Positions 11,819-26,800 of a stretch of DNA of 64,000 nucleotides are shown here, piece after piece. The DNA comes from Cornus controversa (lineage: Eukaryota > Streptophyta > Magnoliopsida > Cornales > Cornaceae), in contig CM048849.1 in NCBI GenBank assembly GCA_026545225.1, positions 51,344,836 to 51,408,835 of the forward strand, read 5' to 3'. The notes beneath the pieces are model-generated. The model was not told the DNA's origin. It searched no databases and saw only the letters and a program-made list of their open reading frames with translations. The translations under genes were made by a program, and so were the position numbers. Position 1 is the first letter of the stretch. Each line of letters starts with the position of its first letter.

Positions 11819-14800
11819 AAATCAAATACTCAAACTCATCTATATTATATAATATAGAGAGTATAATATATATATATAGAGAGAGAGAGAGAGTCAAATC
11901 AAAGATTCAAAATATCTAACCAAATGAATTATTAAATCAAAGTGGCTTCCCAAGTATGCTGTGTGTTCTTCAAGGCCTTTCCACTTCAGACTAGAATGAG
12001 TCTAGAGATTTCTCAAGATTTATTTTTCTGTTCTCGCATACACTTCACCAAATGAACATCCCCTTTCTGTTCTCACATACTTCACCAAATGAACAACTCC
12101 TTTAAAAGTTCAATGCTTGTGGTCTCTGGAATCTGCAATGACGCCGGCAACTTCTACAGACTACATGCCATTGTCTATATTACTCCAGAAGATGGTGAGT
12201 TTCTCTCTCTAAATATCTCATTCTCTCTCTTTCTATTCATCTCTCAAAAGTTTCTAGGCTAGTTAAGGATTTTAATTTTCTTTAAAAAAATTACTCAAAT
12301 AATCAACTGAATGGGGATTTATTTCTAACATCACTAATCATAGGAACTAGTTTCGTTTGGGTTTCTTTGCTCTCTTGCATGTCAGCGACGCTTGCAACCT
12401 GCACAATGGATGGCTTCTCATTTTATGACTGACAATTTTCAAACAAGCTTGACAATCAGCTTGAGCTTGAGCTCAGTTTGTTATATTGAATGAGCTAGGC
12501 AAGCCGAGCTCAAGTTTGCTCACTTATGTTCGAGCCGAGCTCGAACAGTCCACTACTCGGCTCGGCTCATTTACAGCCCCAGGCATATGTGGTATGTACT
12601 GGGGCTAACAAAAACTAATTTCCGTACAAAAACTAAAATCCTGTAATTTACAAAATAATTAACAAAGGACATCCTCCCTAATGACCAGTTAAACAATTGA
12701 GAAAGCATCAATTATTTTAACTTATGCATTGTTAGCTCATAATGCTATAGTCATCGCTTCGCATCAGAAGACGTAACCACCCTTTAATTGCTTGGCTTCA
12801 GAATATATATGTTTCATAAACCAAAAACAAAGATGGTGTTTGACAAATCTGAAAGTCAAAGTGCTGAAATTTTCAAGAGCTGTTTAAGTGTTGAAGTTTT
12901 AAATGATCAATTTCTAAAATTTTATTTCTCTAAAGGGTAAATTTGTCTAGTCAAATAAAAACTTTAAATAGCTTCTCACTAACCAAAAAACACTTTAAAA
13001 GGATTCTAAAAGCATATTTGGATAAGCTAAAAGTGAAATTGCATTCACTTGATTTTTTTTATTTTTTTTTAAGTTCCATTCATTTAAAATTTTGATTCAT
13101 TCTAAGAGACACCCAAATAGCGATGCAAATGCATAAAATTGCAAAATCACAAAATTGTTCAGTTAAGTGCTGAAAGAAAAGGATGCTAAAAGAAGCAACA
13201 TGAAATAGATGAAATGAACTTAATGTGAAATTGGATGACTGAATGTATTCAAAAGGTATACAAAGTTCCTAGGATAATCAAAAGGAAAAGAGCCATTATC
13301 TAAGGAAACTTGGTAGTCGAAGGAACAAGTCCAAACCATTATAAAAACAAAAAAGGAATATTATAAACTTTGGCAAAAAACTAGAAATGGAGAAACCTTT
13401 GAAAAATAAAAAGATGCCAAAAAGGTAGTGGGAGAAGCCAAAAAGGTAGTGGGAGAAGCAAAATAAAGAGCATACTGTGAACTTGATTCTAAATTAAGTA
13501 CAAAAGATTGGAGAAAAATATATATATAAACTTGCTAAACTAAGAAAGAGGAAAACTAAAAATATTAATCATGTTAAATGTATCAAGAGTGAAGATTTAG
13601 TAAAAGATGATGAAATTAAAGAAATATGTTCAAGTTATTATAAGAAATTGTTAAATGAAAGACTCTAGGAAGTTTAGGTTTGGATGAATATGGTAACCTT
13701 GAAAATAAAAAAAATGGAAACATTAGGGAAAATAGAGAGAACCTACTTTTCCTTAGGATTAGGGAGTGCGAGGTAAAAAAAATGTATCAAGGAAGATGAA
13801 ATCAGGAAAGGATTTAGGACTAGATGGCATTTCTATTGAGATTCGGAAGTGTTTAGGGGATGATGGGAGATGCAGGATGTTATGAGTTTTTAAGAGTTTA
13901 TCTATCGCCAGGAGGTGGACAACGGCAGGGTCGACACTTTAGTATGGGTGCCTTCCTCTTAGGAGAGGTTTGATGTTCGATCTTTTTATAGGAGTTTTCT
14001 GGATGCCTCGAGGCCCGATTTCCCGTGGAAGGCTATATGGCGCACTAAAGCCCCCCCTTAAGGTGGGGCCTTCTTTGTTTGGACAGCTGTTCTGCGTAAG
14101 ATTCTGACTCAGGACAATTTGAGAAAAGGAGTCACATTATTGCAAATTGGTGTTATATGTGCAAAAGCGATGAAGAGACAGTTGACCACTTTCGTTGCAT
14201 TGCCCAGTGGCCCGGGATTGCTGGGCTATGATTCTGGGGTTATTTGGGATTCAATGGGTTATGCAGCGATCCTCTAAAGGCTTGGAGTGGCTGTACAGTG
14301 GTTCCCAAGCCCGTATCTTTTGGGGGGTGACGTCTTTGTGTGTATGGTGGTGCTTGTGGAGGGAACGGAATAGAAGATATTTTGATGAGGAGGAGACTCC
14401 TACTAGGACAATGAAATTTTCTATTATTAGCTCCCTCTTTTGTTGGGTCTTGGGGAGAAATTGTAAATTCATAGAGATAGTTGATTTTTTTGGATAGTTT
14501 GAGTGTTTAGGGGCCCTTTTAGGCCCTAGTGTAGCTTTTACAGGATTCGTTCCCCATGTGTACCAAGATAATCAGAAGAGTATTTCTACCGAGTAGTGCA
14601 AAAGTATATAGTACCTATACTACATATATAAAAATAAAGGAAATATACAAATTGTACTAATTATTGGAATTAAATTAAAGAGTTTATTACGAAACTTTGG
14701 GAGAGATTGAACAACGATTAACACGAGAAACAAAAGTGTCAAAAATCAACTTGGATCTATTTACTGATTGAGGAGACCAACGAAAGATATAGAGAAAAGA

Positions 14801-17800
14801 AGAAAGATCTTCACATGATTTTTATTGATTTAGAGAAAGTTTAAAGATCTTCACATGATTTTTATTGATTTAGGAAAAGTCTAAAGATATTCATATGATT
14901 TTTATTGATTTAGAGAAAGTCTATGTTAGGATACCTAAAGATCTAAAATGGAAAGTGTTACGACAGATAGCCACAAACCAAGCACAATCACGAAATATGA
15001 CAGAAAACGAAACAAGCACCACACATAAAACAAGTATTTACGTGGTTCGGCGATGTGCCTACACTCACGGCGAAGATCCAGCGAAAGTTCATTATGCGAA
15101 CCCTATATGCCCTTATATATTGGGCTACAAGAGAGTCCTAATCAAGGTCCAAAACTCGTAAGCGAAAAACAGGTCAAAATTTTTTCTATCCCTCTTTCGG
15201 ATTTATTTTTTAGTGATTGTTAGGATTGAGAGGCTCCAACAGAACTTTTTGTGGGGCGACTTGGGAGAAGAGTTCAAATACCACCTTGTCAGTTGGGATC
15301 AGGTTTGTAAACCGACCTAGTTAGGTGGCTTGGGGATCAGAAAGTTGGAGCCTTTCAATAAGGCACTCCTTGGGAAGTGGTTGTGAAGGTTTGGGAGAGA
15401 GGGACAGGTTTTGGAGGAGAGTTATATCTAGTAGGTACGGAGAGGAGAGGGACTGTTGGTGTTCAGCTGAGGTGAGGATCCCTGGTGAAGTAGGTGTTTG
15501 GAAATTCATTCATAAGGGGTGGGATGAGTTTTCTAAACAAATCAGATTCAGGGTTGGAAACGACAACGATATTCGTTTTTGGGAGAATTGGTGTTGCGGT
15601 GACAGATCATTGACCTGCTCGTTTCCTCGTCTCTTTCGTATTGCTCAGGACCGACGTGCTTTTGTGTCCGACTATTATCATCTTGATAGTGGTAGAACGA
15701 CTTCGAATGTGGGCTTCTTGAGGCATTTTCAAGATTGGGAATTAGTGGACGTCATTCACTTTTTGGAGATCATGTGGTAGACGATGGGAGAGACCACTCT
15801 TTGGTGTGGATATCTTCATCTCAGGAGAGGTTTGATGTTCCGTGGAAGGTTGTGTGGCGCTCTAAGGCTCCCCCTAAGGTGGCCTTCTTTGGGTGGACAA
15901 CTGTCTTAGGAAAGATTTTGACGCTAGACAATTTGAGGAAAAGGCAACGGGTCATTGTTAGCTGGTGTTGTATGTGTAAGAGAGATGAGAAGTCCGTTGA
16001 CTATCTTTTACTCCTGTTCAGTGGCCTGCGGCCTGATTCTGTTGGAGCTTGCTTTCGGGGTTGTTTGTGATTCAGTAGGTTATCCCTAGCTCCTCTAGAG
16101 GCATGTTAGAGGCTTGGAGAGGTCATATAGTTCCCAATCCCGTGATTCTTGGAGGGTGGCGCCCTTATGTGTTTGGTGGTGTTTGTGGAGGGAACGAAAT
16201 AGGAGATCCTTTGATGATGAGGAGACTCTTATTAGGGCGCTTAAATTCTCTTTTATTAGTTCTCTTTTTTGTTGGGTGTTTGGGAGAAATTGTAAATCCA
16301 TGGGAGAGAGTTGATTTTTTCGGTTCTTTATGCTATTAGAGGCCTTATTTGGTCCTTTTGTATTTCTCGGGCTGCACTCCCCGTTTGAGTGCTTTCTAAT
16401 ACAATTTTACTTATAAAAAAAAAGTGCACCAGTTAGGAACAAGATTTTGAAACTTGGCCAAGTCTGATACACAATGATAGATTGGTGGGAACTGGAATCA
16501 CATCAAACTTGGCCAAAGTCCTAAGAGACTTGTCATAATCCTATTCAAGTCCTACAGACTTGGCGAGTTAGCATATCTAGTTTTGTGCAAGGTTGAGAAA
16601 ATTTTGCGATCATGGTCTTAGATATTATTGTGTAATGCACGATACATCCGCGACTTAAAACCATGGTTAGTAAAAGTGACATGGTCCACATTGAGAAAAA
16701 TGCTATGGGGGAAGACCAAATTTAAGAAAAATGCCAAAGGGAAAGATCAAAATTAACATGGATACAATTAGTAAGAAAACATATAATAACAAGTGGTTTC
16801 ACCGAGGTTCAGAAAAAAAAAAAATTTGATTCATGTGGTGGACCCAAGTAGTTAGGGAAAAGGCTTTTGTTGAGTTCAGTTCAATGAAAGCACCTAAGAC
16901 CAGAGTCCCACACCATTCAAAGGGGGGCTATTTGGTTGAAACTTAAGTGTTCATTTTAGTAATTCAAGTATAATTTAAGTTTATTCTGTAAAGTCTTACA
17001 TGGGATCCTTAATATTTCTAGAATAGTCTTGATGTCACCTAAGACCAGAGTCCCACACCATTCAAAGGGGGGCTATTTGGTTGAAACATAAGTGTTCATT
17101 TTAGTAATTCAAGTATAATTTAAGTTTATTCTGCAAGGTCTTACATGGGATCCTTAATATTTCTAGAATAGTCTTGATGTCACCTAAGACATGTGATACC
17201 ACCTCATCATCATCAAGGGATAATTTCTAAGGGATTCTAAGTGGAATTACTGCTTTTCTTACTGCTCTCTGGTTACTGTTCACAGCCTCCAAGCTGCTCT
17301 TACTTTGACCCAAAACTCCATCACACCTAACCCAAATGAACCTTGAATCATTCCATATTGTTGTCAAGATCTTCTAACAGACCTTTCTGAAAACCCCGCA
17401 ACCTATTATTTCCATAGCCAAGTAAATTCAACCATTTTCAGCCTCTGAAGCCTGTAATCTCGTTAAGCCATGTCTCAAATTCCTAATTTGCTAAAATTCT
17501 TATATGGAAATTCTCATTCCAAAAGAGATTATATTCCTTAACCAACATGGAATAAATGGATACCTAGGCAACCACTGAGAATTACCAGAATGAGATCGAG
17601 GTTTAGAAATGTAGCCTGGTCAATAGATAATCCGTGAGCACCTCACAAGGCCTACAGATATGTATGAGAGAGGCAAAAGAACACTAGGAAGAGTGGAAGC
17701 AATGAGACGATTGCTTTAAGGCTCAGAACATTGACTAAGTAGAGAAGTGAGTAGTAGTTTATGGATCAAGCAAGTCCTGAGCAACAAAAATCAGGTATAA

Positions 17801-20800
17801 GTACACTGAGATAAGCTCAGTATTGACTGCGGGATATACCGAGTGGTAATCCAGGTACTAACTTATTTTGGCTGGTGTGCAGACTCACCCCATTGTGATG
17901 CAAATAATTAATAGTCTTGGAAAGTGTAGACAAAGTCTATTAAGAAGTAATTATTGTGTGGGGAATCTGAAAATGTATGGGAATAGGAACTGTTATTAAT
18001 GCTTTCTGGGGAATTGAAAAGTCAATCTAGGAAATGGCCAGGTGTCATTAATATTTGTCTTATATAAGGGACAACTATCTTATCTGCTGTAACCAAGTCT
18101 AAAATCAGTATAATTTTGAGATATCAGTTTATAAAGTATTCCACAAACTTTTCCTAGATTTTCCTTTACTACTTAATAGACTTTGACTACACTTTCCAAA
18201 GTCCCATTAATTATTTGTCTTATATAAGGGACAACAATCTTATATGCTGTAACCAAGTCTTATTCAATATCAATTTGAGATATTTTCAGATTATAAACTT
18301 CTCTTAAAGCTTTTCCAAGATTTCCCTTTAGAAATCTTGGCTCCGATGTTGATTGGAGTAACCCCAGTCCATCTTACTACAGCAAGAGGACTATCTGTTT
18401 TTTCCGTTTGCTTCACATTGTAATTTATTGACAATATAGTGGACAATTTGTTCTCATCCATGTACATAGTCGAGATTGCCAAATCACATGGATTTTACTT
18501 TTGTGCTTCCATTTGGATTATAATTGAACATATTTATGTATTGCCTCGGTATGCGCAACAAACCTTTATTCAACCATTTAAAAACCAAAAGCTACAAGAT
18601 TATCTTGACCATAACCCTATATGCTGCACTACTACAGAGTTGGGACCTCCACTATCGTAGTTTTCCTACATGACCATAATTTCAGAAGACTATCTATTTT
18701 TCTCCTTCCAGACATATCTTTTTTATTTATTATTATTATAAGTCTCCTTCCAAACATATCACCTAAAGGCAAATAAGTGACATCCTTCATATCTCTTCCT
18801 TCCTCTTCTTTCTCACAACCCCACTGTCAACCTCCTACCAGTTTCTCTAACAAATGTAAGGCATCAGCTAGTGTATCCCAGAGAGAGAGAGAGGAAAATC
18901 AAAATATGAAATGGTCAAAAATGCCTTCAAGCGTGCAGTGCAAACAAAATGTCATCTTAGAGGGCACCTTAGTTCTTTAAATGCCTTTGCAAGAAAAGCT
19001 TGTCAAATCCTTGTCATACTCCCTGTATTTTTATTTTACCACTAGGGGAAAGACCAGCAAACGAACTGAGTGCATTGGCGCTGTGAGTTGCTCATTGAAA
19101 ATCTTATGAGCCACAAGATAAGATCAAGCCTGCTATTTTCAGAAGTAAAAATAATCCTCAAATCAAGCCAGAATAATTTTGTTGCATAAAGGCCCTCTAT
19201 AGAAAACAAACTAAACCCCAAAAATTTAAAGGAAACAAAATACCAAATATACCCAAAAACTGTAAAACTAGGAGTACAGAATTAACCATAATAAAATATC
19301 CTGCACCTATGCCTGAGTGTGAAACCCACCTGATCTCCATCACAAAGTTAGTACAGCTAAACAACTGCCTTCACCTACTAAAAAAAAATAAAAAAAAAAT
19401 TTCCTCCTTATGAGCCTTGGGACACTGCTAAAAAAGAGGTAGCAAGATTTCCTCTTCTCTGGCAAGGGCCATTCTCAGGTTGAATGGACTCATGTAAGAT
19501 GCTTGAAGTTGAACACTAATACACGAGCCCTAGAAGAAAATGGATATCTTACTATTGGTAGCACACTGGCTGATGCAAAGATCAGACAGCATTTATCATG
19601 TTTATTTCTTCCCAACCAGATAGAGATTTCTGAAAACTTGAAATCCTAGCCTTTAACTTGGGGTCTCAACAAACTAAGATTGGGGAGTATGTGAAGCTTT
19701 AGAGTACAAGGACATCCTTCTGGTGGTGATTGAATGATGCAATCGGGTAATGTTATATATCTCAACATTTCAATAAGGAATTTATGAATAATCAAGAGCT
19801 TGAATCAAATAATTAGCATCTTCTCTTAGATTGATGACCACAAATATAGATCTATCCTTAAGAGGCTAACTATCATGCAACAATTATTTCAGGAAACTGT
19901 AGTCAATCGAAGCATTGTGATTGATTTTCTTTGCTTTTTTATCTTGCTTTCGTTGCTTTTGAGGAGAGCTCCTCTTGACTTCGTCTTTTTTCTATAAAAT
20001 TTGTAACTCCAATAAAACCACACACACACAAAAAGACAGAAAAAATCAAGAGAAAGAAAAACAAGGTTGTGAAATAACAGTCCCCCTGAATGTTTTTTTT
20101 TTTTTACTTTTTTTTTGGTAGGCAAGACACAAACACCCAACTCAAGCAGGCGCTCTCCCTCCACCTCTCATAGCAACACTTTATAGGCAGGGTATGTTTA
20201 CTTTTCTGAAAGAAAGAAATATCTCAAGACATAAATCTAAGAATGCAACTATAAAAAAAGGTTGCTTTCTGAAAACAGATAGGCAGTGTTTCAAGACTTA
20301 TCGCACAAAAGAAAATTATCAGTTGAGAAATAGAACAAAATTTTATTTCCTTTTTGGATTAAATCAATAAACCACTCTTCTGCAACATACTACAGATGTT
20401 TTGTGCAAGAATGGTTTGTGCAAGAATGGAAGTATGGATATAAACTTCAAGGAGCTCAACGTATAGAATAGAAATATCATACCTCAACAACAAGTTTAAG
20501 TCCATCTAAATAGCGTCCGGTCCTCACGTCTACCGTTGATGGAAAAGTTGAATCATCCGCACCATGAGAAATTGTGAGGAGTAGCTGACAAACATGACAA
20601 GGCTCACCGAGATAGATAAAAAGTTCAAGTACATCTGCAGCCTGTGGGCAGATCTGTGGGATGAACAATGCATATAAGTAATGACTAAAATAAAAATAAA
20701 ACAATTTTTCAGTACAAACAATAAGTGAAAGAATTTAACAAGAACCACTTTTCAGCTTGTGATGCAAAGACAGATTGTAAGTACCCAGATTATGTCTTTT

Positions 20801-23800
20801 CTCTTGAAACTAAGAAGACTGGCTCCACCATCAGAACTTGGAAACATATCGGGAACTGGCTTAAGAAGGCAAGCAGATGGCCGAGAGAGTACCTGCAATG
20901 ATCCACTTGAATGTTCACATATTGCTCGACTACAGAACAGAAACAACCAAAATTGGATAGAATTTGGTTTCTGACTCAGAATTTTCTTCTTCAAGACAGC
21001 AAAGATACATTTGTTAAAAGAACAATAATTTTCTCACTTACCACAACATATCTAATACATTAATACCCGGTCTGCATAGGATCTCTACAATAGTTTTAAT
21101 ATGCGGTCATTCTTTTCCAAATTCTATCAAAATTGTATGTAAAATCCAATGAGTATTTTCAAATAAAATTTAGAGAACTACATATTTATTCTTCGTCGTG
21201 TCTTATCCTAACACAGTCAGTCCAAAGCCCAAATAAAGAGCAGGGTCAGGTTGGGTATCTTAAACCAGTGTCGAAACATTGCCAAACCCCCATGGACAAA
21301 ATTTTAATAATATTCAAGAAAATATTTGAACATTCCTTTTAAGCATCATATTGCATCCGTATCCTAGTGCAACAGAAAATGGGTAATAAGCGCCATATTT
21401 GCGGCCGGATGTAATGAAAAATGTGCAAGAATTCCCACACTTTTCAAGATGAGAGTGATTAAATAAGGTAATCCAAGAAAGTGTGCTTCATTCATCATCA
21501 TCGTCATGGAAGCTTGTGTGGCGCACTAAGGCCCCCCCCAGGGTGGCCTTCTTCGGTTGGACCTCCGTTCATGGAAGGATTTTGACACTCGACAACTTGA
21601 GGATAAGACAACGGATCACCGTGAACTTGTGTTGTATGTGCAAGCAAAATGAGGAGACAGTTGACCATCTGTTACTCCATTGTTCAGTGGCTCGCGACTC
21701 TTGGAGCTTACTATTGGGATTGTTCAGAGTTCAGTGGGGCATGCCCAGCTCCACCAGAGGTCTGATGGAAGCCTAGAGCGGTGGTCTTGTGGACACCCAT
21801 GTCCACAATTATTGGAAGGCTCCCTTTGCGTGTGGTGGTGCTCGTGGAGAGAGCGAAACCGAAGAACGTTTGATGACGAGGAGTCTCCTAATGGGACGAT
21901 TAAATTCTCAATTCTTTTTACCCTCTCTTATTGGGTTCAAGGTAGAGCTTGTAACTCCATGGAAGAAATGGTTGACTTCTTAGGTTCCTTTGCTTTGTAA
22001 TAGGTTCTTGTTCAAGGGTTGCCCCTCCCTTTTTCTGGGTGCTTTCTAATAAATCTTTACTTATCAAAAAAAAAAAAAAAATCATCATCGTCGTCGTCCC
22101 TTACTTTTATCCCATATGAATGGAATCGGCCACATGAGTTCTCTTTTTCCATTACTTTCTATTACAAATCATATCTCCTTTTATATTTAATTAATTAAAA
22201 TCATTTCTAGTTACTGTATCTCATCTTAATTTTGGTCGGCCTCTTTGTCTCTTACCTTTACACAAATCTTCTTACTAGTGCATCTTTAGGTCTTCGTTAT
22301 AAATGTCCATACCACCTAAACTTGTTTTCTCTTATTTTATCACTAATAGACTGTCACTCCTACTATTTCCCTCACACGTTTATTATTGATACTATCTCTT
22401 TTCATTACTCCTATCATCCATTTCAGCAATCTCGTTTTAGCTACATGAATGCGTTGTTCCTATTTCTTTCCTAATGCCCAACATTCTGCCCATATAATAT
22501 AGCTAGCCTAACAAATGTTCTACAATTTTTTTCCTCTTTTAACTTATTTGATATTCTTTATCACATAGAACATTTATAGCCTGTCTCCATTTTGTCCAAC
22601 CTACTCCAATCCTACTGGTTACATCATCATCCATCTCCCCGTCATTTTGGATTGTTGATCCTAAATATTAAAATGGTTATTTTGACTAATCCTTTGGTCT
22701 TGAATTCTTATGGATATATTGTCATTTTCTGATAATCTAGTAAATTTACACTTTGATATATGTTGTTTAGCGACTTGAAATACAAGAACAATGACAGTGA
22801 AGGGTTGATACTAGTAGACACTATCATCAGAATTAGAGTTACTATATAAATGCCCATAAGAAACTTGGAGAGAGAAAATTTGAAAATACAATATATAAAA
22901 ACTATTAAATTGGAAATGCTAGGCATAAAACTGTACTATGGATAATAATTAAAAATAATAATCAAAGAGGTTCTAACCATTACTAGAAAAGGATTGGATA
23001 ATTTTAATAAAACTTGTATTAGGAAGAAAAAAAAAAGTTATATAATTAGCATTCATGCACTCAGCACTCCAAGTAAAATTAAAGCATTCTAAAGCAGAAT
23101 TCTGGAGCAAAAATACGAATTAATTGAAGGAATGCCAAAAGAGAGAATATTTGTTAGAGAAAACTTTAATGGCCATGTAGGAAACAATAGTGGTGGGCAA
23201 GATAATTTGCATGGTGGACATGATTTTGGGAATGGGTGTAAAATTGGAGAGGTTATCATAGATATCATGGCGGCATATGATCTTTTGATTGTAAACAAAT
23301 ATCTAAAAAAGAAAGATGAACACTAAATAACCTGTTAGGTTAATAGGACTTTGGTTGGCAATTTCGTAGAACAAAACTGGAGTCTGTGACTTTTGTTTTA
23401 AATTCTAGTATAGATTAGAAATTCAAAAGTTAGTTAGTGGTAGTTATTACCTCTTGCTACATACAAGGGTATACGCGTAATCTTTTACCACAAGGGTAAA
23501 AGGGTAAGTTAACATATTGATGCAATCACCAAATTAGGGTGCATTCATACATGAGTAGAGTTTCTAAGTTTTACATAATTTGATCTTATTTGATTCTCTA
23601 AATCTTTTTAAATATGCATAAAAGTGTTTTTGGAAACTTTCTGTTATGAATTATAGTAAGTATAAACACTGTAGTAAACATTGATCGATCGATGGCCACT
23701 GGAGTTCCGTTGATTGATCAACCAACTCTTCGATCACTCAAACCATGCAGAAAATCAATTTCCGTTCTGGTTTAAAACACTACCAACAGTATTTTCTCTG

Positions 23801-26800
23801 AACTTTTATTCTGCCTAAAAATATTCCATGCTAGGGCAGAATAATATATAACTCGTATACATAGAGAGCTATATTGTGAGTTATAGAGTTGCATCATATT
23901 TTTGTTTTGCATAAATCATACTTAGTATTGGTGAGTGCTCTTCACAGTGTGTTGACAACTATTGCTGCATACTACAACTTAAGAGTTCAACACAATATTC
24001 AATCTATCGCCCACAGTTTGAACTGGACAACTAGTAGCTGAGATAGAATCATTGGTAGAGAAGCAAATTCATGAGGAGCAAAGTCTGTTGACAGGCGGAT
24101 TGTGTGTCTGGAGACTCGAGGAGAGTTTGCTGAATCGATCTATGTCAAGGAGGTAATTAGGGGTTTCTAGGGTTTTGGGAATTATAACCTAGTTGTAATC
24201 CTTCTTTCTCATAGTGAATTCAGTTTGCCTGGACTAAGTCCCGTGGTTTTTCCTGATTAGGTTTTCCGTTAAAAAATCTCTGTGGCCATTATTTTATTGT
24301 TTTATCTGTTTATTGCTTGTATGGATGATGGATTGAGTGATTTTCAATTTTCTATTATGAAATGAATTTAAATTTCTGTTAAGTTTGTTTAAATTCAAAA
24401 AGATATTAAAATTCAGTAATCCAATCTACATGACCTATTCACCCCCCTAAGTCTAGATCACGAGCCTTGCGCGACCCTCTATCAGAACCTCAAGTTCCAG
24501 TCCGAACTTTCATAACCTTTGATTGAAAGTGGATCAAACTAAGGTTTTCTTTAACTAGCGTAGATCGATTAATATGTAAAGATTGTAAAATTATTATATA
24601 AGAGGGCTTGACCTCTTGGCATAAGTTGACGACATTAAATGCAGACAATAAAAGAAAATAGAAAAAGAGAAGAGAGATGATTAACTCAAAAGAACAAGGT
24701 AGTGGAATCTAATATTGAATAAAGTAAATTATTCTAAAATAAAATGACGAAATAACATAGAATTTGGATAAAACTAATGTGAATAAGATAGTTAAATTTA
24801 TTAAAGAATTATCAAAAGATGTTCTTAAAAATCAAAAGGGACGCACTTACCTTTTGAGCGCTTTTTAATGAAACCTACTTGTCAAAAAAAAAATCAAAAG
24901 GGAAAAAGACTTATAAAAAAAAATCAAAAGGGGAAAAGGCCATTATCTAGGAAACTTAGTCGGGGAATGAGGAACAACAGTGTAGTTAAACAAAAGGGAA
25001 GTTAGAAAGCATGACAAAAAACTAGAAATAAGGAAAGTTGTAAGATATACAAATATGCAAAAAAGGAAGTTTAAAGAAGTAGCAAGAGACTATTATATCT
25101 CTATTCGTAGAGAGAGGATGGGAGAGAAATTGGAACTAGGACTTTAATACTGCTAAATGCATAAAGAGTGGGGATTTGATAATCTTAGTGAAAGATGAGC
25201 AAGAAAAAGGTGATAAATCACAATGAGGAGTTATTGAATGAAAACCATATATGAAGCTTAGCATCTAAAGAACCTAATAACTCAATGGAGATTACACAGA
25301 ACAAATTTTCAATAAGATTGAGGTGTCTAAAGTACATGCAATGAGAAAGATGAAATTTTGAAGGGCTTCAGCACCAAATCATATTCCTTTCGATGCTTGG
25401 AAGTGTTCACAGGATGATAGAGTCTATTAAATTAACAAAATAGTTTAATAAGAATATAAATAATTGGGTAACACCCTTGTGAGAAAAAAAAGAAGTTATT
25501 TTATTTTTTAAATATACAAGTGAAGGAAATATGGTGCAAATTATCGTGGTATCAAATTAATGAGTCATACTATAAAACTGACAGAGATTCATCGAGTAGT
25601 GACTAAATTTTTTGAAATATCAGTATTTGGAAAACAATTGAACTTATGCTAGAGAGATCATCTACTTATGAAGGAGAGTAGCATCAAGGCCTAGAGAAAT
25701 GAACAAGAATCTTCATATGATTTTTTTTGACTTGGATATAGAGTATGATAAAATTCTTTATGGATAGGAATTGGTGATTGTAGGAAGAAATGACTAAGAA
25801 ATAAATATATTACATGATAAAGGAGATATGCAATTGAGCTCTGACATTTGAAAGAACCTCTGCAAAAGCAAAAACAAAAAAAAAAAAATCTGTAATTCCC
25901 AATCAACATAGGTTTATACTAATAATCAGCATTTAGAAGATCTTTTTTCTCTTATTCACAAAAAATGAACTGATGAAATACATATAGGATGAGGTTCCAT
26001 GGTGTGTGTAATTTATTCGCGATCCTGTTTTAGATTAAGGAACTAAAGCAGCGATTAGCATTAAAATATATGTTTATAGAGAAGCTCTAAAACCCTCTAA
26101 AGACAATTAGGACTACAACAAATTGTATCTAACATAGGCAAAACCTAGGATGCAAATAAGCATGCAATAAAGATAGAATGTCAATAGAAATTGAAAGATT
26201 TTAATAACTAAGCTCAAATACACAAGGGAGAGATCAGAGATGATGGTGCTAATAAAGTCTGATGTGCTCTTCACATATAGTGTGACCAACAAATGTCTAT
26301 AAAGTCGAGATGAATATTTATAGAACAGCTATTAAACCAGCAAAATGTAGCGTGGCTAACAAGCATGTAAATGAGCACAACTGAGATATAAACATTAAAA
26401 TGGATTCGGCAAGACAAGAAAATATATGACTGACCACTGAGCAACAGCCTCTCAGATTTAATGTATCACAATCCGCTCAAACTGTTCTTTCAGAGGCCCA
26501 ATATAAAGAGCTGACAGAAGCAAGACTAACAAAATATTTTATATAAAGAACAAAATTATCTTCTAATAACAATTACATTGTCATTGTCCAGCAGGGTAAC
26601 TAATGCTGGGAAACCCCGTTCTCAACTTCAACAAATCTTGTTTAAATTTCATTTCACTCCACAGTCTCCAATTTGATCTAACATATGAGCCTATAGTTCA
26701 CCTGTCCAGCAATTCATTTATAGTATAAAGGCCATTACCTAGCGTTCCTCCCGCCTGCACGAGATGCTGGGAGGAAAAGACTGCAGACAGACCTAATACT

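Larger units (their letters stand above)
13225..16880 (+). mobile_element. RTE-type LINE remnant interrupted by L1 and Copia pieces
   Basis: Three plus-strand segments follow each other in element order. 13225-13885 has the pre-RT region with KKGILxTLAKN-like and DGISIE blocks. 14570-14980 has RT residues around [15 protein letters not shown] and [12 protein letters not shown]. 16640-16880 has the C-terminal RPKLTW-like block [21 protein letters not shown]1 fragments sit at 13885-14570 and 15180-16424, so the RTE copy is older. Its frames are badly broken. Confidence 0.65.
9647..20482. other. SAC9 intron 5 (10.8 kb) filled with repeats
   Basis: Between exons E and F. Contains two L1 fragments nested in an RTE remnant, another L1 fragment, a hAT-like element with an AT microsatellite, Copia LTR fossils and tandem repeats, listed separately. 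10289-11617, 12582-13224 and 18561-20482 show AT-rich sequence only. 12834-13050 may be a further degenerate small DNA element. Confidence 0.8.

Noticed and set aside
18439-18660. 73-codon plus-strand open frame
   Set aside because: Lies over sequence resembling the U5 end of a Copia LTR; no protein similarity.
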